Shown here: positions 26,475 through 33,989 of the stretch, in pieces
How the letters are laid out: the number at the start of each line of letters is the position of its first letter
How positions within the stretch are numbered: the stretch's first letter is position 1
From: an uncultured Naasia sp.
Lineage (GTDB): Bacteria; Actinomycetota; Actinomycetes; Actinomycetales; Microbacteriaceae
Length of the DNA stretch: 64,000 bases
Reading direction: 5' to 3'
Assembly (NCBI GenBank): GCA_913778905.1
Contig: CAJYYA010000008.1
Coordinates: 186,001-250,000 of the forward strand
The notes under the pieces: generated by a model
Databases searched by the model: none
Seen by the model: only the letters and a program-made list of their open reading frames with translations
Told to the model about the DNA's origin: nothing
Program-made: the position numbers and the translations under genes

Positions 26475-28307
26475 GTGAAACGCATCACCGCACGCCTGGC
26501 CGTCGCCGGCCTCGTCGCCGGAGGAGCCGTCGTCACTGTCGCCGGCCCCGCCGTCGCCGCCGACGACTCCGTCAGCTACCGCGCCCCCGAATACCAGGTC
26601 GGAGAGCTGACGGGCGACCACAAGATCGACACCGACGACATCGCCCTCGCGCTCGCAGCCGTCGGAACCGCACGCGGCGACGCGGGATGGGCCGCCGTCG
26701 CGGCCGCCGACTCGGACTCCGACGGGATCATCACCGCCCGCGACGTCGCCGCCCTCTCTCGCCAGTACATCTACGACGACCGCGACTTCGAGCTCCTCGA
26801 GGCCACGGTCGTCGACATCCAGAAAGCCATGACGGCCGGGGTGCTCACGGCGCGCGAACTCACTCTCGACTACCTCCAGCGGATGGTCGCCTACGACCGC
26901 ACCAAGGGTCTCGACACCTCGTCGCCCGAGGCGCAGGCCGAAGCCCTCGAGTCGATCATCACGACCAACCCCGACGCACTCGCCCAGGCGGATGCACTCG
27001 ACACCGAGCGCGCCGCGACCGGTCCACGCAGCATGCTGCACGGCGTCCCGGTCATCGTGAAGGACAACATCAACACGGTCGGCATGCCGACGACCGCAGG
27101 CTGCGCCTGCCTGTCCGACAACGTGACCGCCACCGACGCGGAGACGGTGGAGCGCCTCAAGGCGATGGGCGCCATCGTCATCGCGAAGGCAAACCTCTCC
27201 GAGTTCGCGCAGGCGACGACCACCTCGATCAGCAAGTACGCGACCACGCAGAACGCCTACCGCCTCGACAAGGCGTCGGGCGGGTCGAGCGGCGGCACGG
27301 GAGCGTCCGTCTCTGCCAACTTCGCCGCCTTCGGGTTGGGGACCGACACGGGCGGATCCGTCCGCGTCCCGTCGTCGTTCCAGGGCTTGGTCGGCATTCG
27401 CCCCACCATCGGACTCGTCAGCCGTGAGGGCGTCATCCCGCTCGACCTCTACCGCGACACCGTGGGCCCGATGGCCCGCTCCGTCTCGGACGCGGCGTTG
27501 GCGCTCGACGGCCTCGCCGGGAGCGACCCGATGGACGCCGTCACAGCAGGCGCCGACGCGGCCAAGCCCGCGTCCTACGCCGAGTCGCTCGACGCGAATG
27601 CCCTCCGCGGGGCGCGGATCGGGTACATCTCCGGACTGGTCTCCGGCAACTCACGCGCTCCCGGCTTCCGGTTGGTCGACAAGGCGCTCGCGGATCTCCG
27701 CGGTGCCGGCGCCACGGTCATCGACGTCGGAGCCTTCGGGACCGTCAACGGTGCCGGCATCGGCTCGCTCCCCAGCAGCCGCTCCTTCACCCACGACATG
27801 GACGACTACCTGGGCACCTACTACGAGCCGGGATTCACGTTCATGGATCTGGCCGACAAGGTGGCCGCAAGTGAGGCGGCAGGCGACCGATCGTCGTCGT
27901 GGCCGGTGTCGACCATCCGCGGGTGGGCAAGCACCACCGAGGCGCAGCGAGACGCGGCGTACCCCGCCTTCAGTGCGGCGCAGGCCGCCATGCGAGCCCG
28001 TCTCGACGCTCTCATGGCCGCCAACGACCTCGACGCCCTCGTCTACCCCAGCACCGGTGGTGTGGTCGGCTCTCCCGCGAGCAACAATCGGATCAGCGCC
28101 TATAGCGGCTATCCGGCGATCTCGGTTCCCATGGGCTTCGCCGATTCGAGGCTCGACGACACGTCGAATTCGGGAACGCCGATGGGGCTCGAGTTCATCG
28201 CCGAGGCGTACTCGGAGTCGAAGCTGATCGGTCTGGCCTACAGCTACGAGCAGGCCACGAAGAACAGGCGCCCGACGACGCTGTTCCCGGACCTGCCGAA
28301 GGGCTGA
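26475..28307 (+). CDS. Secreted amidase-signature enzyme with N-terminal dockerin
   Basis: 610 residues from GTG 26475, preceded by AAGGA at ideal spacing; an in-frame ATG at 26412 overlapping the previous stop would add a non-signal extension. Signal peptide VKRITARLAVAGLVAGGAVV. Residues about 43-99 form a type I dockerin with two Ca-binding repeats: GDHKIDTDDIALALAAVG and DSDSDGIITARDVAALSRQ. The amidase-signature domain follows with Lys196 (VIVKDNIN), the SGGSSGG loop (Ser271/Ser272) and nucleophile Ser295 (DTGGSVRVPS), a complete Ser-cisSer-Lys triad. It hydrolyses an amide outside the cell; substrate unknown. It is paired with the cohesin gene just upstream. Confidence 0.9.
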   Translation: MKRITARLAVAGLVAGGAVVTVAGPAVAADDSVSYRAPEYQVGELTGDHKIDTDDIALALAAVGTARGDAGWAAVAAADSDSDGIITARDVAALSRQYIYDDRDFELLEATVVDIQKAMTAGVLTARELTLDYLQRMVAYDRTKGLDTSSPEAQAEALESIITTNPDALAQADALDTERAATGPRSMLHGVPVIVKDNINTVGMPTTAGCACLSDNVTATDAETVERLKAMGAIVIAKANLSEFAQATTTSISKYATTQNAYRLDKASGGSSGGTGASVSANFAAFGLGTDTGGSVRVPSSFQGLVGIRPTIGLVSREGVIPLDLYRDTVGPMARSVSDAALALDGLAGSDPMDAVTAGADAAKPASYAESLDANALRGARIGYISGLVSGNSRAPGFRLVDKALADLRGAGATVIDVGAFGTVNGAGIGSLPSSRSFTHDMDDYLGTYYEPGFTFMDLADKVAASEAAGDRSSSWPVSTIRGWASTTEAQRDAAYPAFSAAQAAMRARLDALMAANDLDALVYPSTGGVVGSPASNNRISAYSGYPAISVPMGFADSRLDDTSNSGTPMGLEFIAEAYSESKLIGLAYSYEQATKNRRPTTLFPDLPKG

Positions 28308-28322
28308 TCCTCTGTTCGCAGC

Positions 28323-28361
28323 GCGGATGCCGCCACCCGGTCTGCGGGTGGCGGCATCCGC
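28323..28361 (+). terminator. Terminator hairpin after the dockerin-amidase
   Basis: GCGGATGCCGCCACCCG and CGGGTGGCGGCATCCGC form a perfect 17-base stem with a 5-base loop, 15 bases after the stop codon. Confidence 0.85.
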
Positions 28362-28367
28362 GAGTGA

Positions 28368-28470
28368 CTTGTGATCTATGTATAGCTAGACAGTCTAAAT
28401 ATGTCCTAGAGGCATACGTTGTGGGCTTTTCTGGGTAGGCGCCGGGAGTTTTAGAAAAACAGCGGCCGGA
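28368..28470 (+). promoter_or_regulatory. AT-rich promoter region of microprotein copy 2
   Basis: After the terminator the sequence becomes unusually A/T-rich for this window (TGTATAGCTAG, TCTAAATATG, TTTTAGAAAAAC) and contains the inverted repeat TAGAC-A-GTCTA at 28387-28397. It ends about 30 bases before the microprotein ATG. Likely holds its promoter; I cannot fix the -35/-10 pair. Confidence 0.4.
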
Positions 28471-28501
28471 GCACTATGTACCCGACACGAAAGGTCAAGA
28501 A

Positions 28502-28681
28502 ATGAACGGAAAGAATCTCTCGGCCGCCGAGCTCCGCGCGCCCGAGCGTACGCCGGCCCTCGCTATCCGAGAGGGATACCTCGAAGACGATCAGGTCGCC
28601 CACGTCGTGGGCGGCGCAGGGAACGACATGCCATGGCAACGTCTCTTCAGCGGCCGCAGCGTCAACGTCCAACCCCGGTAA
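28502..28681 (+). CDS. Double-glycine leader microprotein, copy 2 (59 residues)
   Basis: ATG 28502 with GAAAGG eight bases upstream; TAA at 28681. Leader MNGKNLSAAELRAPERTP then EDDQVAHVVGG, and a core containing MPWQRLFSGR and a SVNVQPR tail. The core motif W-x-R-[LVI]-x-x-GR is shared with copies 3 and 4. Flanked by its own terminator (28697-28728) and an AT-rich promoter region, so it looks like a single-gene transcription unit. The leader pattern (acidic, hydrophobic at spaced positions, ending GG) matches double-glycine secretion leaders; no modification enzyme or transporter is nearby. Confidence 0.7.
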   Translation: MNGKNLSAAELRAPERTPALAIREGYLEDDQVAHVVGGAGNDMPWQRLFSGRSVNVQPR

Positions 28682-28696
28682 CCAGCCTCGCTCCGA

Positions 28697-28728
28697 CGGC
28701 CCCGTCCATGCGGCGCGCGACGGGGCCG
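28697..28728 (+). terminator. Terminator hairpin after microprotein copy 2
   Basis: CGGCCCCGTC and GACGGGGCCG form a perfect 10-base stem with a 12-base loop, 15 bases after the microprotein stop codon. Confidence 0.75.
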
Positions 28729-28850
28729 AACCATCGCCGCCGACCGGACGAGACAACGCTCGGCCTCTGCATCCACCCCTCGATGACGGGGTTTCGCCGG
28801 TTCGCGGCCACCGCCAAGCTATGAGGCACGACCGCGAGGGGGATATCGCG

Positions 28851-31175
28851 ATGACAGCTGAGCAATTCCGCACACGCATGCCGTTCGGGACGCCGAGGGG
28901 CGGGTCCCGGAGACTGGCCGCGGTGCTCGCCGTGGGGCTCGTCTCGAGCTCGGTGGGCGGCGCGGTCGTCGCCGCCCCCAGCTCGGCGCAGGCGGCCGAG
29001 GTCTTCACCCTGGAACGTGAAGTCACCATCACCCCTGATAGTCCGTCCAAGACGTGGAGGGTGCCGGCGGGGATCGTCGGCGCGATCGATCTCGTCGTGT
29101 CCGGCGAGCCCGGCCACGCCACCTCGTCGACGGGCGCGGGGGCCGGCGCGAAGCTGTCCTTCTCCACGGTCCGGGCCGCCGGTGAAGAGCTCACGGTCGT
29201 CTTCGGTGCTCGCAATCGAGCGGAGTACGCGTCGCTCGGAGGTGGGGCGGGCAGCGGCCTGCCGCCCGAGTTCGTAGCCGGGCTTCGCAATTACCAGTTT
29301 CCGTACCTGGCCAAGAACGCGTCGAGCGCGGGTGGCGGGGACGCGACCGCGGTGCTCGTCGGGTCCGCCGGAGACCGATGCGACAGCGACGCCGAGGTTC
29401 TCGCGGTAGCTGCCGGAGGGGGCGGCGCCGGTGGCCGGACCGTCGGCAAAGTCGCGAACATGCCGATGATCCCGTTCAATTCCTTCAGCGGCGACCCCGG
29501 GAAGGACGCCACCCAGCTCACCCGCTCCGTCCGAGTGACGGCGTCGGCTCTCTGCAGAACCCCCAACACGAACTCGGCCGGTGCGGACGGCCGCGGTGAG
29601 ACGCTCCTATTCCACGCGGCGGGAGGTGGCGGAGGCGGAGGCCTGACGGCCGGGAACGGCGGAGGGCCCGATAAGGCCTCCCTCCGAGGACTCATCGTTC
29701 GCGACGTCGTTCCCGCCGGGGGCGGTGCCGGCGGCGCCAGCTACATCTCGCCCTCCGTCTGCGGCGACTGCGCGGCGCAGACCGTGACGCCCACGACAGC
29801 GGCGCGCTCGACGACGATCCGGTGGCAGGAAAAGCACACCCCCGTCATGACGGCCGTCCCCAGGGACGGTCTGCTCGTCGTGGAGGTCAAGAGCGCTCAG
29901 ACGGGCCAGCCGCTCTCCGGAACGATCACCTTGCGCCGCCCGGACGGAACAGTCGTCGCGAACGGGGTGCAGGGAACGGGCCGGTGGGAGCTCGACGTTT
30001 CGGCACAGGCGGGCTCGGCTCAGGATGTCGCCGTCGAATTCGCCTCCGACAGCGACGCGGCGATGTCCGGTCGAATCGAGACGACGCTCCCGAACGTTCC
30101 TGTGCAACCCGTCAGTGCCCCCGCCGTTCCGACGACGGTGAAGGTTGAGATCCCCCGCGCGGCTGAACCGTCGGCAGTGGGCGGGGCGACGACCGTGCCG
30201 GTCGGCGAGCCCATCCAACTCGCCGCCCTCGTCTCCGACAGCGCGGGGCAGGGCGTCGGCGGCGGGTTGGTCGAGTTCCGGGATGACGACGTCCTGCTGG
30301 GCCTCGCGCCCGTCGAGGACGGCCAGGCGACGCTCGAGCTCGACGGTCTCGACGGGATGACCAACCGCATCGAGGCTCGCTATCTCGGTGTCCCCGGCGT
30401 GACCACGGCGAGTGAGTCCGATCCCGTCACGCTCGCCTACGCTTCGGCCGTTATCCGCATCGCCGTCGATCCCGGGCCTGCGGAGTTCGTCGCCGACACC
30501 GACGGGGAGGCCACCATCACGGTGAGCGCTTCGTCCGGGTCGCCCGCGCCCGCCGGCGATCTGTCCCTTCACGCAGCCGACGGTCAGGAGCTGCTGCGAC
30601 TCGTCGACGCCGAAGCCGAGCGGCTCCCGGATGGCGCGATGCAGTGGCGCTATCCGCTGTCGATGCTCACGTCGGGCGATCACGAGCTCTTCGCCTCATT
30701 CGACGGGGATCCAGGCTTCGCAGATGCCCGATCGGACCCGTGGTCGAACCGGGTGACGCCGCGCGCGACCCTCCTCTCCGCCCAGGTCGCCTCTCGAGAC
30801 GACGCGCGCATCGTCCTCGACGTCGCAGCCGCGGTCGACGGCTCGGGCAAGGACCCTCAGCTGCCCAGCGGTGTCCCGCTCGGGTCGGTGAAGGTCCTCC
30901 AGGGGGACGTCGAGGTCGCCTCAGGAGACGTCGACGGCAGCGGATCGATCACGATCGACCGCGACGCATTGCGCGGCGAGGGCGATCTCCGGGTCGAGTT
31001 CGCACCCGACAACGTCGATCTCGCGCCCTCGGCCATCACCGTGTCGCTCCGCAGCCGACTCGCAGCCACCGGCGTCGAACCCGGGACCGGGGCGGCAGCC
31101 GCCCTCGGACTGCTGGCGCTGGTCGTCGGCGCCGCGTGCGTGACAGCCCGCCGCCGTCGCGTGAACGCCAGCTGA
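28851..31175 (+). CDS. Wall-anchored Gly-rich / Ig-like adhesin
   Basis: 774 residues from ATG 28851, with GGGGGA seven bases upstream; the in-frame ATG at 28821 lacks a binding site. Signal peptide LAAVLAVGLVSSSVGGAVV, cleaved near AQA. The first domain (about 40-330) is a Gly-rich fold with GGGGAGG and AAGGGGGGGL stretches, and Cys pairs near CDSDAE and CGDCA. Then Ig-like repeats (VPVGEPIQLAALVSDSAGQG, LVEFRDDDVLLG). It ends LAATG, a helix and ARRRRVNAS, a class E sortase-type signal. Probably a surface adhesin or scaffold. Followed by two overlapping microprotein genes. Confidence 0.82.
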   Translation: MTAEQFRTRMPFGTPRGGSRRLAAVLAVGLVSSSVGGAVVAAPSSAQAAEVFTLEREVTITPDSPSKTWRVPAGIVGAIDLVVSGEPGHATSSTGAGAGAKLSFSTVRAAGEELTVVFGARNRAEYASLGGGAGSGLPPEFVAGLRNYQFPYLAKNASSAGGGDATAVLVGSAGDRCDSDAEVLAVAAGGGGAGGRTVGKVANMPMIPFNSFSGDPGKDATQLTRSVRVTASALCRTPNTNSAGADGRGETLLFHAAGGGGGGGLTAGNGGGPDKASLRGLIVRDVVPAGGGAGGASYISPSVCGDCAAQTVTPTTAARSTTIRWQEKHTPVMTAVPRDGLLVVEVKSAQTGQPLSGTITLRRPDGTVVANGVQGTGRWELDVSAQAGSAQDVAVEFASDSDAAMSGRIETTLPNVPVQPVSAPAVPTTVKVEIPRAAEPSAVGGATTVPVGEPIQLAALVSDSAGQGVGGGLVEFRDDDVLLGLAPVEDGQATLELDGLDGMTNRIEARYLGVPGVTTASESDPVTLAYASAVIRIAVDPGPAEFVADTDGEATITVSASSGSPAPAGDLSLHAADGQELLRLVDAEAERLPDGAMQWRYPLSMLTSGDHELFASFDGDPGFADARSDPWSNRVTPRATLLSAQVASRDDARIVLDVAAAVDGSGKDPQLPSGVPLGSVKVLQGDVEVASGDVDGSGSITIDRDALRGEGDLRVEFAPDNVDLAPSAITVSLRSRLAATGVEPGTGAAAALGLLALVVGAACVTARRRRVNAS

Positions 31176-31326
31176 TCCGGGGCCCGGATCCGCGTTCGGC
31201 GAATGGCGTCGGAGGCGCGTCGGCCGATCCGCCCCTGTACGAGGGGTGGCGGGCGCGTCTCACGAGGAGCAAGCTGAGGTGGCTCGGCGCGCGACCGCCG
31301 GGTCTTCAGCGAGAACGGAACAGGAC

Positions 31327-31470
31327 ATGACCACTCACGACGGAACGACGGGAGCGAATCCCGTCGACACCGACCGCGCACCCGAGGACGGTGACACGGT
31401 CGTCGAGCACGTGACAGGCGGCGGGGGAGACTTCCGGTGGCCCTGGCAGCGGGTGGCGGACGGCCGATGA
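31327..31470 (+). CDS. Double-glycine leader microprotein, copy 3 (47 residues)
   Basis: ATG 31327 with AGGA just upstream; TGA at 31470 overlaps the ATG of copy 4 (ATGA), so the two are translated together. Acidic leader MTTHDGTTGANPVDTDRA, then VVEHVTGGGG and a 13-residue core with RWPWQRVADGR. The core matches copy 2 (PWQRLFSGR) and copy 4 (WTRIFSGR). It lies 151 bases downstream of the adhesin gene, on the same strand. Too short and acidic to be an enzyme; best read as an exported peptide precursor. Confidence 0.72.
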   Translation: MTTHDGTTGANPVDTDRAPEDGDTVVEHVTGGGGDFRWPWQRVADGR

Positions 31471-31637
31471 CCGAGCACGATGCGTCTGCCACGACGCCGG
31501 ACTCCGTCGCGCCCATGCCGGAAAGCGAGCAGGACGCCACCACCCCGGCACCTCAGAACGAAGCCATCCACGACGACCTGCTCGACGGGGTCGCCGGAGG
31601 GGGCGGCGCGTGGACGAGGATCTTCAGCGGGCGCTGA
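31467..31637 (+). CDS. Double-glycine leader microprotein, copy 4 (56 residues)
   Basis: ATG 31467 within the ATGA overlap with copy 3; TGA at 31637. Leader MTEHDASATTPDSVAPMPES is rich in Asp/Glu/Thr/Pro; the junction reads IHDDLLDGVAGGGG and the core is only AWTRIFSGR. The DDLLDGVAGG segment is a good match to double-glycine leader consensus of bacteriocin and pheromone precursors. Followed by a strong hairpin terminator. Tandem, coupled synthesis with copy 3 suggests two peptides acting together. Confidence 0.75.
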   Translation: MTEHDASATTPDSVAPMPESEQDATTPAPQNEAIHDDLLDGVAGGGGAWTRIFSGR

Positions 31638-31660
31638 CGCCGAAAGACGACATCGAGAAC

Positions 31661-31700
31661 CGAAAGAGGGTCGGCACCCCAGGACGCCGACCCTCTTTCG
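31661..31700. terminator. Bidirectional terminator after microproteins 3 and 4
   Basis: CGAAAGAGGGTCGGC and GCCGACCCTCTTTCG form a perfect 15-base stem with a 10-base loop between the microprotein pair and a convergent membrane-protein pair. Confidence 0.85.
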
Positions 31701-31731
31701 TTGTCGCCGAACCGAGTCCGGTGGCCGGATG

Positions 31732-31962
31732 TCAGGCCTTGGGAGTCGCCCATCGGCGCCTGGCCGTCAGAGCTGCAGCGACGACGAGCATCGCCCAGGA
31801 CGCCATGAGAACGAAGTCGGCGAGATCGAGTGGACCGTCCGGAGCGGCGTTCTCGTCTTTGACGGACCACAGGAATGCGCCGACCACGAAGCCGAGCACG
31901 GCCACGAGATAGAGCGTCGTCAACGGCCGGCTGAACCGGGCGGGAGAGGAAAGTGCGCTCAA
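31732..31962 (-). CDS. Small two-helix membrane protein
   Basis: 76 residues from a TTG at 31962 that overlaps the TGA of the upstream gene (TTGA), with AAAGGA further upstream. Two hydrophobic segments, TTLYLVAVLGFVVGAFLW and FVLMASWAMLVVAAALTA, joined by an acidic loop, and a basic C-terminus. No family recognised. It converges on the microprotein pair, so an accessory or protective role for those peptides is conceivable but rests on position alone. Confidence 0.65.
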   Translation of the reverse strand: MSALSSPARFSRPLTTLYLVAVLGFVVGAFLWSVKDENAAPDGPLDLADFVLMASWAMLVVAAALTARRRWATPKA

Positions 31963-32495
31963 TGTGAGAACAGTCCTTTCAGAGTCGCGGCGCCGACGCC
32001 CATGGCGGCAGTGAGGACGGCCGACAGCAGGCATACGTACCAGCTGGCGCGCCGCTCGCTCATCGCCACGTAGCCGAGCACACCCAGCATCGCGACTGAC
32101 GAACCGGACGCCACCAGATAGCTCTCGTAGTCACCGATGATGTTGAGCGTGCCGAGAAGAAGCGCCACGGTCGGCACGAGCGGGCCGAGGAGGATGCCGT
32201 AGGAGTGATCCAGGGCGCGCCGGAACGACTCGCGAACTCCCACGGTGCGATTGTCCCGCGACCCGTGCGACGCGACGGCTACGGCGATGACATGGGCCGC
32301 CCAGATCGACACGGAGGTCACCGCCCCGTGGAAGAACAGGTCCTGGCTCTTCTGCCCGTCCTCGGAGAAGGCGAGCATCGCGAGGAAGAGGATCGTGCCG
32401 TATATGGCTTCCGGCGTCGCGATGGCATCCCGAATCATGTAGCGCCGCGCTGTGGCGAGCTCAGGCTCTTCCGCGACCGTTCCCCCGTGTGTCAC
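31959..32495 (-). CDS. Uncharacterised membrane protein
   Basis: 178 residues from GTG 32495, with four or five helices (IYGTILFLAMLAF, IWAAHVIAVAVASHG, GILLGPLVPTVALLLGTLNI, VAMLGVLGYVAM and a C-terminal one). GGGGGA lies just inside the start. No catalytic motif. Coupled to the downstream 76-residue membrane protein by a stop/start overlap. Divergent from ugd. Confidence 0.7.
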   Translation of the reverse strand: MTHGGTVAEEPELATARRYMIRDAIATPEAIYGTILFLAMLAFSEDGQKSQDLFFHGAVTSVSIWAAHVIAVAVASHGSRDNRTVGVRESFRRALDHSYGILLGPLVPTVALLLGTLNIIGDYESYLVASGSSVAMLGVLGYVAMSERRASWYVCLLSAVLTAAMGVGAATLKGLFSH

Positions 32496-32610
32496 TTTCT
32501 CATCATCCCGAATAGGGCAGCAGATCGGGAGTTCCCACTACGGGTGGCATCGAAGTCGCTCGCTCCGCCGTCACCCCTTCCGGTCAACCCCGTCTGCTAG
32601 GAAGAGCGGC

Positions 32611-33921
32611 ATGCGTCTGTCTGTCATCGGTTGCGGCTATCTCGGAGCGGTCCACGCCGCCGCCATGGCGTCCATCGGCCACGAGGTCGTCGGGATCGAC
32701 GTCGACGAGAACAAGATCGCGTCGCTCTCGAAGGGCGAAGCGCCCTTCTTCGAGCCGGGCCTTCCCGAGATCCTCGCCGAGGGCATCGCCTCCGGCCGGC
32801 TGCGCTTCACGACCGACATGTCCGAGGCCCGCGGCGCCCAGATTCACTTCGTGGGAGTCGGCACCCCGCAGCAGCGCGACGGTTACGCCGCAGATCTCAC
32901 CTACGTCAATGCCGCCATCGACGGGCTGCTGCCCTACCTCGCCGCGGGCGACGTGGTCGCCGGGAAGTCGACCGTCCCGGTCGGAACGGCCGCCGGCCTC
33001 GCGCCCCGCGTCGCCGAGACGGGCGCGACCCTCGTCTGGAATCCCGAGTTCCTGCGGGAAGGGTGGGCCGTCCAGGACACCGTCGACCCCGACCGACTCG
33101 TGGTCGGTATTCCGGCGGGAGATGCAGGAGAGGAGGCGGCGGATCTGCTGCGCGAGGTCTACCACCCCTCCGTCGCCAAGGGCACGCCGTTCATCGTCAC
33201 GGACCTCGCCACGGCGGAACTCGTCAAGGTGTCGGCCAACGCGTTCCTGGCCACCAAGATCAGCTTCATCAACGCGATGGCCGAGATCGCCGAGGTGACG
33301 GGAGCCGACGTGACGACCCTCGCCGATGCGATCGGCCACGACGTTCGCATCGGCCGTCGCTTCCTCGGCGCCGGGATCGGGTTCGGCGGTGGCTGTCTGC
33401 CGAAGGACATCCGTGCCTTCTCGGCCCGCGCCGAGGAGCTCGGCCGTGGTGAGTCCGTCGCGTTCCTCCGCGAGATCGACGCCATCAACCTGCGTCGCCG
33501 CGACCGCGCCGTCGACCTCGCGGTCGCCGCCCTCGACGGGCAGGTGTTCGAGAAGAAGATCACGCTCCTCGGAGCCGCTTTCAAGCCGCACAGCGACGAC
33601 ATCCGCGATTCGCCGGCCCTCGACGTCGCCGTCCGACTGCGCGGACTGGGCGCCTCGGTCACCGTGACCGACCCGGCCGCCATCGAGAACGCCCGTCGCG
33701 TGCACCCGCAGCTCACCTACGTGACCGACCGCGACGAGGCGCTCGCCGACGCCGACGTCGTCATCGTGGTGACCGAGTGGGACGAGTACCGCCGTCAGAT
33801 GAGCCCCGAGCACGTGAGCTCGCTCACGACAGGCCGCATCGTCATCGACGGCCGCAACTGTCTCGACGCGGCCGCCTGGCGTGCCGCCGGCTGGACCTAC
33901 TTCGGCATGGGACGGCCCTGA
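32611..33921 (+). CDS. ugd: UDP-glucose 6-dehydrogenase
   Basis: 436 residues from ATG 32611 (AGGAAGAG upstream); the reading frame is open further upstream but without homology. MRLSVIGCGYLGAVHAAAMA is the NAD-binding motif, NPEFLREGWAVQD the substrate-binding region, and GGGCLPKDIRAF carries the catalytic Cys262. It oxidises UDP-glucose to UDP-glucuronate in two steps, supplying uronic acid for the polysaccharides made by the flanking clusters. It stands alone within the surface-protein block and ends at a strong terminator. Confidence 0.95.
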   Translation: MRLSVIGCGYLGAVHAAAMASIGHEVVGIDVDENKIASLSKGEAPFFEPGLPEILAEGIASGRLRFTTDMSEARGAQIHFVGVGTPQQRDGYAADLTYVNAAIDGLLPYLAAGDVVAGKSTVPVGTAAGLAPRVAETGATLVWNPEFLREGWAVQDTVDPDRLVVGIPAGDAGEEAADLLREVYHPSVAKGTPFIVTDLATAELVKVSANAFLATKISFINAMAEIAEVTGADVTTLADAIGHDVRIGRRFLGAGIGFGGGCLPKDIRAFSARAEELGRGESVAFLREIDAINLRRRDRAVDLAVAALDGQVFEKKITLLGAAFKPHSDDIRDSPALDVAVRLRGLGASVTVTDPAAIENARRVHPQLTYVTDRDEALADADVVIVVTEWDEYRRQMSPEHVSSLTTGRIVIDGRNCLDAAAWRAAGWTYFGMGRP

Positions 33922-33935
33922 CCTTCCCCCCGAAC

Positions 33936-33974
33936 GACGAAGGCCCGCCCCGATGCTCGGAGCGGGCCTTCGTC
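33936..33974. terminator. Bidirectional terminator after ugd
   Basis: GACGAAGGCCCGC and GCGGGCCTTCGTC form a perfect 13-base stem with a 13-base loop between ugd and the convergent surface-protein operon. Confidence 0.85.
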
Positions 33975-33989
33975 GTCGAGAGCGACCGA

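Noticed and set aside
31204-31278. 24-codon frame MASEARRPIRPCTRGGG... upstream of microprotein copy 3
   Set aside because: No ribosome binding site, no double-glycine leader and Arg-rich random composition.
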